A stretch of 31,973 nucleotides of DNA from Lunasporangiospora selenospora (Eukaryota > Mortierellomycota > Mortierellomycetes > Mortierellales > Mortierellaceae), in the NCBI GenBank assembly GCA_015680635.1, contig JAABOA010000013.1, positions 1,721 to 33,693 on the forward strand. The letters are read 5' to 3'. The stretch's first letter is position 1, and each line of letters opens with the position of its first letter. The position numbers were made by a program, and so were the translations under genes. Positions 1 through 9,376 of the stretch are shown here, piece after piece. The notes below the pieces were generated by a model. That model was given only the letters and a program-made list of their open reading frames with translations. It was not told the DNA's origin and made no database searches.

Positions 1-1366
1 TCTTGTAGCAGTAATGGGCCGGCGACCCGACTTGTATTTGAGTCGAGCAGCATGGACAATCCTTCATCAGAGCCATAGACTGGAGGACGGAGATCTCCAG
101 GTGGAGTCTGGTCTATCCATGCAGGCAGAGGCGCCTCAAGGACACGACCAAGCTGGAAAGGCGCCATAATGATCATCTGTTTGATCGTTGGGACCGAAAA
201 GATAATCGTAATTCGGATGGCATGGCTTACTTGGAGCCAGTCAAGGGTTTCGCTCGGCTGTATGTTCTTTGTCAGCAGATCCACTTCCAGTTCAATGGGT
301 TGCTCTCTACCCCAGTCCGCCATCGACGTCTCCTGATTTGGGTTTTGGATACTGACCAAACTGCTGATATCTTTGGAAGTTTCGCCCTTGATCACAGGCG
401 GAGGTTTTTCGCGGGCAGAGCTCAGCACTATTTGCTCTCCCTCGAATCCTGGAGGCCAAACCGGTCTATGTCAGAGGAGAGTGGTAAAACCAATTAGAGT
501 GTCGCTACACTTAGTAACCTCGGTAAAACGAGAAACAAGTATCAGGGTCAGGTGTGGCTTACAGAGCTCCAGGGTTGGACAGGTCAAACTCGATCTTTTC
601 CAACTGGACGACCCTGACAAGGATCTCCTTGACAATGTAGGTCATATTGAGCGGATGCATATTGATTCTGACAGGGATCCGAGGTTCTTTTGTGTTTACA
701 AACTTGGGCGCCAAGATCGAGCATTCGATCGCATCTGGCCTTTTCGATCCAAATCGAGTGTGTTCCTGATGTGATGGTTGGACCAAGAGCCGCTTAACTT
801 GTACCGGAAGCGAATGCACCTTTCGTCGATGGAAGAGACCCGATGGTGTAGCCGTGCTTATAAGCAAATACTCCCACAGGAGTGTATCTGATCGGAGTCT
901 GTTTCCCACAGTTGACGCAACATCGCCTGGAATGGAGAGTTCGAATGGCAATAGGTGTTCGCCCGGCTGGAACTGTGTGGGCTCACGGAGGAGTTCCTTT
1001 TCTACGCGACAGGTGTTAACACGGTAGCTACTGAGCGAGGCGACAGATGTGCTATGCGAGACGTAGACTGTGAATGCAAAAGAGCAATCAGGGGTGAGTG
1101 AGGCGAGGATGGGAGTGCGATGGATGCTGCTGCTCAGCATCAGGTGATAATTGGAATATCGCTCGGGCCGCTGTGTGGTCATGCCTCCAACCATTTTTAC
1201 CCTCGCCTACGAACGATACGTTCAGTTGCTTGAGCTGAAGAGGCCGGTTGACGGTTAGCCGAAGAGTGCCAGTAATGGAATGAGCGATGGCATTGGGGGC
1301 ACCGAGGAGTTCAATGGTATCCGGTTCATTGGTGTTGAGTGCGCCTTCAAGGGTGTATGTGTTCAT
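1..1366 (-). CDS. Arrestin-domain protein (alpha-arrestin type), 3' end beyond window
   Basis: Exons are 1366-1201, 1067-563 and 465 to the window edge (frame open at base 1). Intron 1 (1200-1068, 133 nt) starts GTAAAA and ends in a pyrimidine-rich TTCACAG; intron 2 (562-466, 97 nt) starts GTAAGC and ends CATAG. Both restore the frame. The N-terminal arrestin sheet is visible as 'LRLTVNRPLQLKQLNVSFVG', then 'FQPGEHLLPFELSIPGD' and a following 'LLWEYLLI' strand. The arrestin C-domain follows in exon 3 ('LPVWPPGFEG', 'QVSHAIRITIIFS', 'KQMIIMAPFQLG'). Fungal alpha-arrestins act as adaptors that bring Rsp5/NEDD4-type ubiquitin ligases to plasma-membrane transporters. The C-terminal tail, where PY motifs usually lie, is outside the window, so ligase recruitment cannot be judged. 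The start is the first ATG of the frame; the preceding DNA is CT-rich leader on this strand. Confidence 0.85.
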
Positions 1367-2043
1367 TGAGGGACTAAGGTAAGGTAGAAGGAGAGAGGTT
1401 GTTGAGATGGGTGTTTGAAGGGCTGTCTATTGTAGATGTGGCCTCAATGAGAGAAAAGACATGAAGAGGGGTGGTAGGAATGAAAGATGTAGCAAATGAG
1501 AATGGAAATGGGAGACAGGAAGGGGAAAAAGAGAGAGAGAGACAGAACAGAGAGGAATGAGAGGAAAAACAAAGAGCTGATGGGGAATAGGCGCAACAAA
1601 TGTCGGTAACAAGGTGAGAGACGTTACCATGGAAGTCCAGGAAAAGGCACCCGCCAATCCGCTGCAGCGTATGGACGCACAACGGTCAGGGCCGCCTCTT
1701 TCCCCACTTGCTCTTCATTTTCCCGACATTCTCTAGGTGAGCTTGAGGCTGGTGTATACACACAAACCTTTCCCCCTATTGGACAAACCATTGAGCGACG
1801 TGATGCTTCCTCTCCACCTCTTTAGCAACCCCAAAACTGCTCAGTCTTCTATTTTCCTGATAACCTCCCTCCCTCCGAGTGCCTCAGCGCCTAGCACAAT
1901 GTGTTCTCTCGCCTGAGTCTTCATAGATCTTCAATTGAAACAAAATATCGTTACTTGTTACTTGGTTGCACCAAGCAAAGGCTCGTAGTCATAAGTTCCA
2001 GAATGACGAAAGGGTGCGTCCCAGTTTATTTTCTACCGTTTAT
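1367..2043. other. Intergenic spacer, probable arrestin-gene promoter/leader
   Basis: This spacer lies between the arrestin start codon and the LPMO stop codon, both on the minus strand. From about 1380 to 1620 the minus strand is strongly pyrimidine-rich (CTCT/TTCC tracts), as in 5' leaders of other genes here. The open frames in it translate to low-complexity Ser/Leu/Phe strings and look like by-products of that composition. No gene or RNA is seen. Confidence 0.6.
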
Positions 2044-3091
2044 CTATCGATTGGGGGGCGGGAAGCGTTGACGAAAGGCCAATCGATCTCTTTTGCGCAA
2101 GGAATACATGGGTTGGAAGGAAACATCCTGTTCTCCTGCAGCGCTAGCCATATTGGTATCAATCTCTGCCACGTTAGGCCCATCAGATTTAGTGTTTCCA
2201 AATTGATCTCCTGGAGCATGGTAGTAAGGGTATCCTGGGATATTGGCTATGCGAATCGGGGTGAGATTAGCCGCTGCGACGGCCACGACTGACTCTTGGC
2301 GACCGATAATCTGGATATCGGCGCATCCCATGTAAAATTCAGGTGCAGTAGTGAAAGCATTGATCCATGACCAGGCTGGAATAGAGAGAGGAGGAGGGAA
2401 CTCGTTCAGCGTCGTATAAACCTCCTTAACCACGTGAAATAAGAACAGCAAGTAGTCTTACCAAAAATGCAATTTTCACACGAGGGCAAGTTAGCTGGCA
2501 ACTTCACGGGCCAATCATAGAATATGTCTGGGCATGAATGGTGGTATCGTCCGACAACGCCGAAGGTCTTTCCCTGGTCATAACTCACGCTAAACTCGCA
2601 AAGTCCGCCCGAATGTCGAGCTTGGTTCGAGGATGGAGTCAAATCCTGTTGCCCCGGTGCACCGTATTGAGCATTACCAAACCGAACATTGATGACTTCT
2701 CCTGCATGGAATGTTTGTATGATTTGCTTGTCAGGAGGGTAGCCTCCACAAGGATATGTTTTGCCTACTCCTCCTCCACAACCATCGTATAGGGGGGCAT
2801 CCCGACAGTCAAAATCAATAAAGGCCCTGATAATGAGAGACATGTGAGTGGAAAGACTTGATTCTCCGCACGGTCGCCGCAAACATCGAGGGCAACATAC
2901 GTATTAGGATTTGATGGAAGACCGCGCGGAACTGGGTAAACCATTGACATATGAGCATCGGCGGTCCTAAGTAAAGTCGGGCTGGCAGTCAGAACTGTAA
3001 GTAGAACTGTACAGCCAATGTGTAGAAAGTGCAAAAAGGTCATGGAGGTTCCGCTAAGAGCGAGTGATTTGATATATTGAGAAGGAAGCAT
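2044..3091 (-). CDS. Secreted AA11-like lytic polysaccharide monooxygenase
   Basis: Exons 3091-2901, 2826-2462 and 2375-2044 (introns 74 and 86 nt, GTATGT/GTAAGA donors) give 295 aa. A hydrophobic signal segment ends '..RTADA' before His47, which starts the mature chain 'HMSMVYPVPRG'. The second copper ligand is His135 in 'ARHSGGLCEFSVSYDQGKTF'; the axial position is Tyr200 in 'PEFYMGCADIQIIG'. The 'FAWSWINA' strand and paired cysteines also fit AA11. Family knowledge: AA11 enzymes oxidatively cleave chitin using copper and a peroxide or oxygen co-substrate. Substrate here is inferred only. The last 85 residues lack an obvious binding module or GPI signal and end in a basic, proline-rich tail. 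Met17 is an alternative start giving a more usual 30-residue signal. AA11 is the best fit; another AA family of the same fold is possible. Confidence 0.85.
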
Positions 3092-3546
3092 GATGTGAAG
3101 TGGAGGATGGGCAAGAAAGACTCAAGAGAAGTGTAAACGAGGCTTTGTACAGCCTTTTGTATTTTTTTTCTAATGGTCTTTGTTTGTCCTAGATGTGCTT
3201 TAGAATCCATTGGCCAGTCATGTCTTGGTCCTAATGCTCCAAGGGTTTATTCGGTAGCTGGTTTGCACTTTCACGGAGTCGCGAACTAGTCGCATTCTAG
3301 TTCATCGTCTAGCAACTCAACAATCCTTATGGCAGCATGGGTAGATAGAGGTAGAGAAGTCGTCATAATGGTTTATACGGGATACTACCTAAAGAGTATG
3401 AAATGTCTATATGCAACAGAACAAAATGGTATGCACTGTAAAAAAGGGAGGATTAGAGTAGAAGGAGTTCCCAACGGGAAACAGTATTAAAATAGCACTA
3501 GCCTTGCCTCCTTCAAGACACGGAGGGGAGGAGAGGAGAGTATCTA
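3092..3546. other. Intergenic spacer upstream of the LPMO gene
   Basis: About 455 nt between the LPMO start (minus) and the 3' end of the TLC gene (minus). It should hold the LPMO promoter and the TLC terminator. An A-rich run with TACAAAAG on the minus strand (about 3150-3170) is a weak TATA-like candidate. I see no coding region. Confidence 0.5.
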
Positions 3547-4347
3547 TTAATCAATCTTCTTGCTAGCGATCTCCTTGGGGAAGTAAAAGTTTTTGAAGGA
3601 CTTGAACCACTGCTTAGCCAGGATCAACCACCAAGCAACGTTCATGAGGAACATGGTCGTAGTCGTGATTGTAAACTTCTTTCCAATGTAAAATGGTGCC
3701 TGGTACCAAGACATGCCCAACTTGGCTCCAATGGCAACACCCATCCACCAATTGCCAAAGATCCTGCACCAAAAGTAGGTCACCATGAGGGCCGTGTCGA
3801 CGAACCGCTTCAGTCTCGACTCATCAAACTTACAACCGCGGCTTTGAAGGACCCAGCGGAAGTGGAGGATCGGGGTGCTCATGTTCATCAGAGACAACAT
3901 TCCGATAAAGAAAGGTCCTGGGTTGTCGAGAGTGAGAGCATACAGGTAGTAGACAGATCCAAGGATGACAGAAACATGGTGGAATAGAATCAAGTTGCTA
4001 CCAACGCCGAACCGAGCACGCTGGTAGAACTCAAAGGCGGTATCCTGTGTCAAGTAACCAAGCTCGAGACCAACAAGGAATGGGGTCAGGGGAGTCTTGT
4101 AGGTCGAGATATCGTTCTTGGACCAGTCAACAGTCAAGAGGAGGTAGAGACCTGTGGAAGTCATGATGGTTGAATGCACCGAGGCGACGATCTTGTTGCA
4201 GAGATGGTAGTACTTCTGCGTGTCTGATTTCTTGGGAAGGATGTCTATGACCCATTGCTGTTTGCCGAGAACAATAAACAGAAATGGGTATAGAGTGACC
4301 GCAGCGATGAGTGATGGAGGCACATGCGGAGACGTGAAGATGTCCAT
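3547..4347 (-). CDS. TLC-domain integral membrane protein (TLCD4/TMEM56-like)
   Basis: Single exon, 266 aa. The start is the ATG at 4347-4345 in the strong context ACACCATGG; the frame stays open upstream to 4632 but has no earlier ATG. About six hydrophobic segments span the chain. TLC-family landmarks are 'HLCNKIVASVHSTIMTSTGL' near the first third, 'QDTAFEFY', 'LILFHHVSVILGSVYYLY' and 'MLSLMNMSTPILHFRWVLQ'. The full Lag1p motif of ceramide synthases is not present, so this is the TRAM/LAG1/CLN8-like TLCD group rather than a ceramide synthase. The last four residues are KKID, a dilysine KKXX ER-retrieval signal, which predicts ER residence with a cytosolic C-terminus. A role in membrane lipid sensing or remodelling is inferred from family only. 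Confidence 0.85.
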   Translation of the reverse strand: MDIFTSPHVPPSLIAAVTLYPFLFIVLGKQQWVIDILPKKSDTQKYYHLCNKIVASVHSTIMTSTGLYLLLTVDWSKNDISTYKTPLTPFLVGLELGYLTQDTAFEFYQRARFGVGSNLILFHHVSVILGSVYYLYALTLDNPGPFFIGMLSLMNMSTPILHFRWVLQSRGCKFDESRLKRFVDTALMVTYFWCRIFGNWWMGVAIGAKLGMSWYQAPFYIGKKFTITTTTMFLMNVAWWLILAKQWFKSFKNFYFPKEIASKKID

Positions 4348-5076
4348 GGTGTCTTGTTCCTGGAGTGTGATTGATAGATGATTTCGAGGTCTGAATGAAG
4401 AAGAAAAGGAATGAAGAAACCGGATAGAGAGCAAACAAAAGTGAGCGAGATGGACAGCGGAGATGAAAAAAAATGCGCAGGCGGTTGCTACGGGATACAC
4501 TTTGGACGCAGGACCAATGTGTCTAAGAATGGAGTGGATTGACTCGTTGAATCTAATTACCGATTGGCGATTATAAATGACGAGGCGAGGTGATGGTGCC
4601 GACGAAATGGGATGAGATGGAGGTGCCAACAAAAGAAGAAATAACAGGGGTCGGCTGCCAAGAGAAACATCCCTTTTAACGATGACTGGCTTCCAGCCGG
4701 TTCAATATTTCTCCTTCCGGTCAAGGCCCACATTTAGATGAGAACATGGCGCCGTCATCGCGACCTCTTTTGCCTGGGTCAACATTGCTTCCATTGCAGA
4801 GACATTTGACATGTCTCTTGCCAGCCGACCGTTTGGTTTGACCGACATTGTTCCACAGACCCTTTCGGTTCTAAAAACCGGTTGTGCCAATTACAGAGGG
4901 CAGTGGACTTTTACCTTCTTAAAAGCAAAGATCCGCGCTTCCAAAAGTCTGGCATGACTGGGGGCATTCAGGATCAATTCTTTCTCACTTTTGGCGGCCA
5001 TCAAGGAGCGAGAACTAATTCACCATCCGTACCTCATCTGTTGGGCTAAACTCGACTCATCCTAATCCATCACATC
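4348..5076. promoter_or_regulatory. Divergent promoter region between TLC gene and RPB9
   Basis: About 730 nt separate the two start codons, which face away from each other. The part next to the TLC gene is pyrimidine-rich on the minus strand and is probably its leader. The middle holds an 8-bp inverted repeat (4798-4818). The short minus-strand frame at 4890-4702 has no recognisable content. Confidence 0.5.
4798..4818. repeat. Perfect inverted repeat in divergent promoter
   Basis: AGAGACAT and ATGTCTCT are perfect 8-bp arms (4798-4805 and 4811-4818) around a 5-nt spacer TTGAC. Placement between two divergent genes suggests a dimeric transcription-factor site. The factor is unknown and chance cannot be excluded. 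Confidence 0.35.
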
Positions 5077-5737
5077 ATGCCATCCTTCCTCTACTGCTCC
5101 GAGTGGTAAGGAGTTGGTTTCCTCATCCAACAGGATGTTTATAATGTTCCTCTTCCTTTGCTATAGAAGCAGGATCTAAAGACATTCTTTTTTATTTTTC
5201 TCTCAGCAATAATTTGTTGTACCCAAGAGAAGATCGCACCAACCCCGATGTGCGAAGCAGGAGTTTGATGTATGCCTGCCGGAACTGCGATTACCAGGAG
5301 AAGGCTGACAACCAATGCGTCTACAGAAACGAGATCACACATGCACCAGCGTATGTTGTCCATTCGACTGAGCAAACTATGGTGATTTCGTGTATTGCGG
5401 CTCAATAGGAATCTGCTGGAAATGTTGACCCAAACCTTCATCTTGGACTCGCTTATTTGTTTCTCATAGTGAGCAGACTCTTGTTGTTCAGGATTTGAGC
5501 ACAGATCCTACTCTAGTAAGGTTTTTGAAAGAATCTGTCTCGATTTCTGTGGGTCAAATACAGACACTAATATTCTCTCATTTTATATTATTCTAGCCAA
5601 GGACACGGACGAGATGCGCAAAGTGTGGGCACGAGGAAGCTGTATTCTTCCAGGCACAGGGACATGGTGCAGAAATGAAGATGACTCTTTATTATATCTG
5701 CTGTAACAGAGCCTGCGGCCACCGCTGGTTCTCATAG
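5077..5737 (+). CDS. RPB9: RNA polymerase II subunit RPB9
   Basis: Exons 5077-5105, 5207-5350, 5470-5515 and 5597-5737 sum to 360 nt, 119 aa, close to the yeast length of 122. Introns of 101, 119 and 81 nt have GTAAGG, GTATGT and GTAAGG donors. The N-terminal zinc ribbon has '[19 protein letters not shown]' and the 'CRNC' pair; the C-terminal TFIIS-like ribbon has '[13 protein letters not shown]' and '[13 protein letters not shown]'. All eight cysteine ligand positions are present. RPB9 sits on the polymerase lobe and jaw and affects start-site choice, transcription fidelity and TFIIS-stimulated cleavage. The short first exon (nine codons plus two bases) is supported by the way the split cysteine codon completes the first CxxC pair. 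Confidence 0.95.
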
Positions 5738-6057
5738 TCATTAGAGGATGATCTAGTTGGCCAAGGTGTTAAGAGCTTCAGGACAGGAAACAGGAGTCTT
5801 ATTGAACGACAATAAATTATCAGAGATGGTGCTACCACCATTGCCGAAAGCGTGGTTTCATTCGATCCAAAAGTGTTATATCCTACCTATTGCTTCCCTT
5901 CAGTAAACACCAACAAGGGGGGGGGGAGACAAAAACAAAACAAAACAACCAGGTAAAATCTGGGGGGAGGGGAGTAGCAAGCATAACTTTTGGTTTATTC
6001 AGCACGTGTCTTGATCTACCGCTGCATCTTAGGAAGCCTGACTTATAGGAGAGGTGA
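5738..6057. other. Convergent 3' spacer between RPB9 and SLP2
   Basis: About 320 nt between two converging stop codons, presumably both 3' UTRs. AATAAATT lies at about 5811 (+), a poly(A)-signal-like motif for RPB9. A GGGGGGGG run at about 5918 and A-rich DNA follow. No gene is seen. Confidence 0.5.
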
Positions 6058-7695
6058 CTAGGTCCTTGGGGCACCCACCACTTGTCCCTGAGTAAGGCCG
6101 CGTTTTGAATTAATCGAGTCGTACACCGTAAGGGCCTAAAAATTCGATAGCAAAAAAGATGCAAAGGTGCTTGTTAGAACCACTCATCTCCCATCTGAAC
6201 CGATAAACGCAAAATTGGGGGAAAAAAATACAGTCACTCATACCTGAGCAACCATGCCCGCTGCATCATTTGCAGTGGCGGGGAGGATCAGAGTATTGGT
6301 CTCCTTGGCAAGCTGTGCAAATGCATCCACATATTTGTCAGCCACGGTCAACGAGACGGCATTATGTCCTCCTGGCGAGTTGGTGATTGCATCTGCAATT
6401 CGACGAATTCCTTCCGCACTCGCTTGAGCTCTCAGCAAGATGGCTTCTGCCTCACCAGAGGCCTTGTTGATTTGCTCCGCCTTGTCGGCCTCAGATTGCA
6501 AGATAGTGGACTGCTTGAGACCTTCGGCTACGTTGATTGCAGCCTGTCGAGAACCTGGGGGTGCAAAAAGCAACCTTGATGGTTAGAGTAATTAATCAAG
6601 AAAAATACCTTGCTTTCTCGGCCCTCCTTTACTTCTTTCCTCCTCCTATGAGAAGAAAAGACCCGGGGTTACCTTCGGATTCTAGAATCTGAGCACGCTT
6701 TGTACGTTCTGCAGAAACCTGTTGGTGCATGCTCTCGACAACCTTCTCTGGTGGGTGAATATCCCGTATTTCATATCTCAGGCACTGAATGCCCCAGTCT
6801 GCCGCTGCAGTGTTGATGGCCTCCACAATGTTGGCGTTCAGGTGGGCACGCTCTGCGAGCGTACGGTCAAGTGTCATCTGGCCTATTTCGGCACGCATGG
6901 TTGTCTGAGCCAGTTGAGCCACAGAGAACTCGGCATCCTCTACCCCATATGAAGCCTTGTATGGGTCCACAACTCGGTAATAAAGTACACCATCCAAATC
7001 CAATGTAACATTGTCTATTAATGGTAACGAAGAGTGACGCATTAGTCGTAATTATCAGGGAAGCTAAAGTGGAATAAAGTGAAGGCAAAGACTTGCCTTG
7101 GGTGATGGCACTTTGACTTGGGATCTCAATGGCTACTTCTTTCAGGCTCTTGACATATTTGATACGATCCAACAATGGCATCAAGATTTGGAGGCCTGGA
7201 ACCAGTACTCGGCTAAAACGTCCCATGCGCTCAACAATCCACGCCTCTTGCTGCGGAACGAATTTGATGATCTACTTGCGACGAAGAGGTAACTCGTTAG
7301 AATACAGAAGAAATATGAGGAGTATTCTCATTAACATGGTCGTGGTTCCTGGAAGAGATCAGAAGTGTAGTGTTCTTAGTACCGTGTTGAGTGGCAGGGC
7401 GCGACGACTGGCACCCCCACCCCATAAGCCAGGGTAATCTCCGTTACCATATCGCGTCGCATAAGTACGTTGCAGGACAAGGGCTGAAGAAACCGGAGCG
7501 CTCTATGAACAAACGAAAATGGCGCGTATTTTTTCCCTTCAGTATACAGTATGTTTGGTATTAAAGCACATTCTTGAATGCATTTGAATCAATGCATGAG
7601 GTCACACGTACGACGCGTGCCATGTTGCCGATGGCGATCGCGGCGGCGGAGGATCCGCGCGGGTGAAGAGCTGTCTTTGCGATGGTGCTGATCAT
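6058..7695 (-). CDS. SLP2: Mitochondrial stomatin-like protein 2 (SPFH/prohibitin family)
   Basis: Exons 7695-7612, 7502-7383, 7271-7097, 7014-6673, 6554-6244 and 6135-6058 give 1,110 nt, 369 aa. The N-terminus is rich in Ala, Ser and Arg and lacks acids (ending '..LQRTYATRYGNG'), a typical mitochondrial presequence. The SPFH/band-7 core follows: 'IIKFVPQQEAWIVERMGRFS', 'DNVTLDLDGVLYYRVVDPYK', 'LAQTTMRAEIGQMTLDRTL', 'WGIQCLRYEIRDIHPP'. A helical oligomerisation region has 'GEAEAILLRAQASAEGIRRI', and the tail is 'ALTVYDSINS..'. SLP2 forms ring assemblies on the inner membrane, binds cardiolipin and prohibitins, and scaffolds proteases. Intron 3 (7096-7015) uses a GC donor (GCAAGT), the only non-GT one found here. 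Met at 7623 in a better start context is an alternative, giving 345 aa. Confidence 0.93.
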
Positions 7696-8527
7696 GTGGA
7701 TACTCTGGATAAGTTTGCAGGGAAAATAATAGAAAGGCGAGAGTTGAAGCAGAGGAAGCAAATGGTTGGAAATCTACGGTTGATGGGCAAGGAGAATGTG
7801 TTGGTCCCACCCCTCGGATTTTATTTCGTCGCCGCCTCTCACCCTCCCCCCTCAGAAAAGGAAATTTTCATATTTCAATTTCTCGAGGGCGAAGTAACCA
7901 TGCGCCCCCAGAAGAGTGGAGTGCTAATTATCTTGGTATTGAAAGACTACGAGGGCACCTTTTGGGCTTGGAATCGAGCCTTTTTTAGACGTACCATTCA
8001 TAGATTATACACTGTTGGTCTTGTGTCGGGGCTAAGCAATTATTTCTTTGCGTAGGCGACTCGGCCAGCCTGTGATAACAATGAGAGTGTGGCAGGTTGT
8101 TTAGCCACTGTGGAAGAGGATCTACTCTTGTTCATTTTTAATCAACCTAGTTTTCTCTATGCCACAAAAGGCCGCTCTTTCACTTGAGTGTATGTCGAAT
8201 AGGGACATTAACGACATCAAAACTGCTTTTGCAAAAGCCTTTTCAGCAATCATGGCTTAGGGACATGGAGGCGTGCTTTTTTTGTTTTATTTTGCGAGTG
8301 GTTGGAAATCAAGATTGAATATCACTGCCTTGTTTGAGAAGATGGGAAAGACGAGCAATAAAATTCGTTGCCAATTTTCTAACGTTTCATGGAAACCTGG
8401 AATCCACCCTGGTAAGGAATAAGAACGAGATCAAGGAGGAGGCTATGAAAGCAGCAAAAAGTGTCAATGTTGTGAAGGGGTCGACTTATCCATCCTGAAA
8501 CTGGGTCAATTGTCTACAGCGAAAGTA
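7696..8527. other. Spacer upstream of SLP2, no gene seen
   Basis: This is the left half of the 1.68-kb divergent spacer between SLP2 and TBCK. It should contain the SLP2 promoter. An open frame at 7663-8055 (+) overlaps SLP2 exon 1 in antisense and has no recognisable content. A decayed retroelement follows to the right. Confidence 0.5.
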
Positions 8528-9125
8528 TACAGACAAGCAGCGACTGAAAAACAATCGAAGTCGATCACGAAAACCTCTGATCTGTCTGGAAGGCATGATA
8601 AGGTACTGGCTAGTGAGGACAAGATTTTACGACGCTATTACAAGCAGTCCTACTATTGGAGCAAGGTATACAAAGATGCTTGATCCAATACTAGTTCATC
8701 ACCAAGTTAATTGAAAGGGCGTGGAGTAAGCGACTCGGGAGATGGCGGGACAGATGCGGCATGGAGTAGGCCTACCGCCAAAGGCAATATTCGGTATTTG
8801 AGCACATCGGGGCATTTCATTATTGCAGCAAGTGCAAAGGAGAGTCATAGTGTTTCCATGACTTGGTGCGCCACGAGCACGAGTGAGGTTGAAGCCCTGA
8901 TTTAAGTCAAGCGATTCATTTCAACTGAATGTTTAAGTTAACCATGAAGCCTTCATTAGAGCCTACTGTGACGAGTGCTCATATCAGGACTTGAGCAAGG
9001 CGACTCTGGCAAAGACTCTGCGGTCCGGATCTGAGAATATGTTTGCAGTAAATATCTCTGAAGAAACCTGAAAGATGCGACATAGTATCAGCACCTGGAA
9101 ATTTCATAGGCAGGAATCAAGGACA
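8528..9125 (+). mobile_element. Decayed Ty1/Copia pol fragment (RT C-terminus and RNase H)
   Basis: One frame (codon starts at 8528, 8621 and 8711 agree) carries Copia landmarks in order, interrupted by stops. 'VYRQA' at 8525-8539 is followed at canonical spacing by 'SIT' and 'DLS' (normally YRQAVGSL...TRPDLS). 'KILRRYYKQSYYWSKVYK' at 8621 matches the LRYLKGT..YG..Y segment. Then come 'TDAAW' near 8750, 'STSGHFI' near 8805 and 'TSTSEVEAL' near 8878, matching the RNase H pattern DADW...STSG...SSTEAEY. A later 'RHSISTWKFH' near 9080 resembles KHIDIRYHF. Stops after 8665, near 8705, 8903 and 9070, plus indels against the canonical spacing, show it is dead. No LTRs, integrase or gag were recognised. 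Recognition rests on motif order only. Confidence 0.6.
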
Positions 9126-9376
9126 AAAAAGTGGAAAGGGCGCGGCAAGAAAAGTGAGCGAGAATGTCGCGAAGGAGTGACTGTTCTTCTGCTTGTCCAG
9201 GGCAATTGGGCGGGTTCGCATTCCTTCTGTCGAACATCACTGCATCTGAACGGCTTTACGTTGCGGAGCTCTTGGTTGGACTCATTGCCGCACGCGTAAC
9301 TCGAAGCTTTTACTTCTTTTCTCTACCTTCAATACATCCTTTTTGTCGCCTTCCCTATCACCCCACCTTTCGTAAG

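Noticed and set aside
1088-1366. Apparent frameshift or pseudogene at the start of the arrestin gene
   Set aside because: A 133-nt intron (1200-1068) with GTAAAA donor and a pyrimidine-rich TTCACAG acceptor restores the frame and yields a continuous arrestin strand, so no damage is needed.
1374-1682. 102-aa minus-strand open frame upstream of the arrestin gene
   Set aside because: Low-complexity Ser/Leu/Phe translation from CT-rich DNA; best explained as leader sequence.
4348-4632. N-terminal extension of the TLC protein
   Set aside because: The frame is open but contains no ATG before 4347; the extension would need a TTG start and has leader-like composition.
7663-8055. 130-aa plus-strand open frame upstream of TBCK
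   Set aside because: It overlaps SLP2 exon 1 in antisense, and the translation shows no family features.
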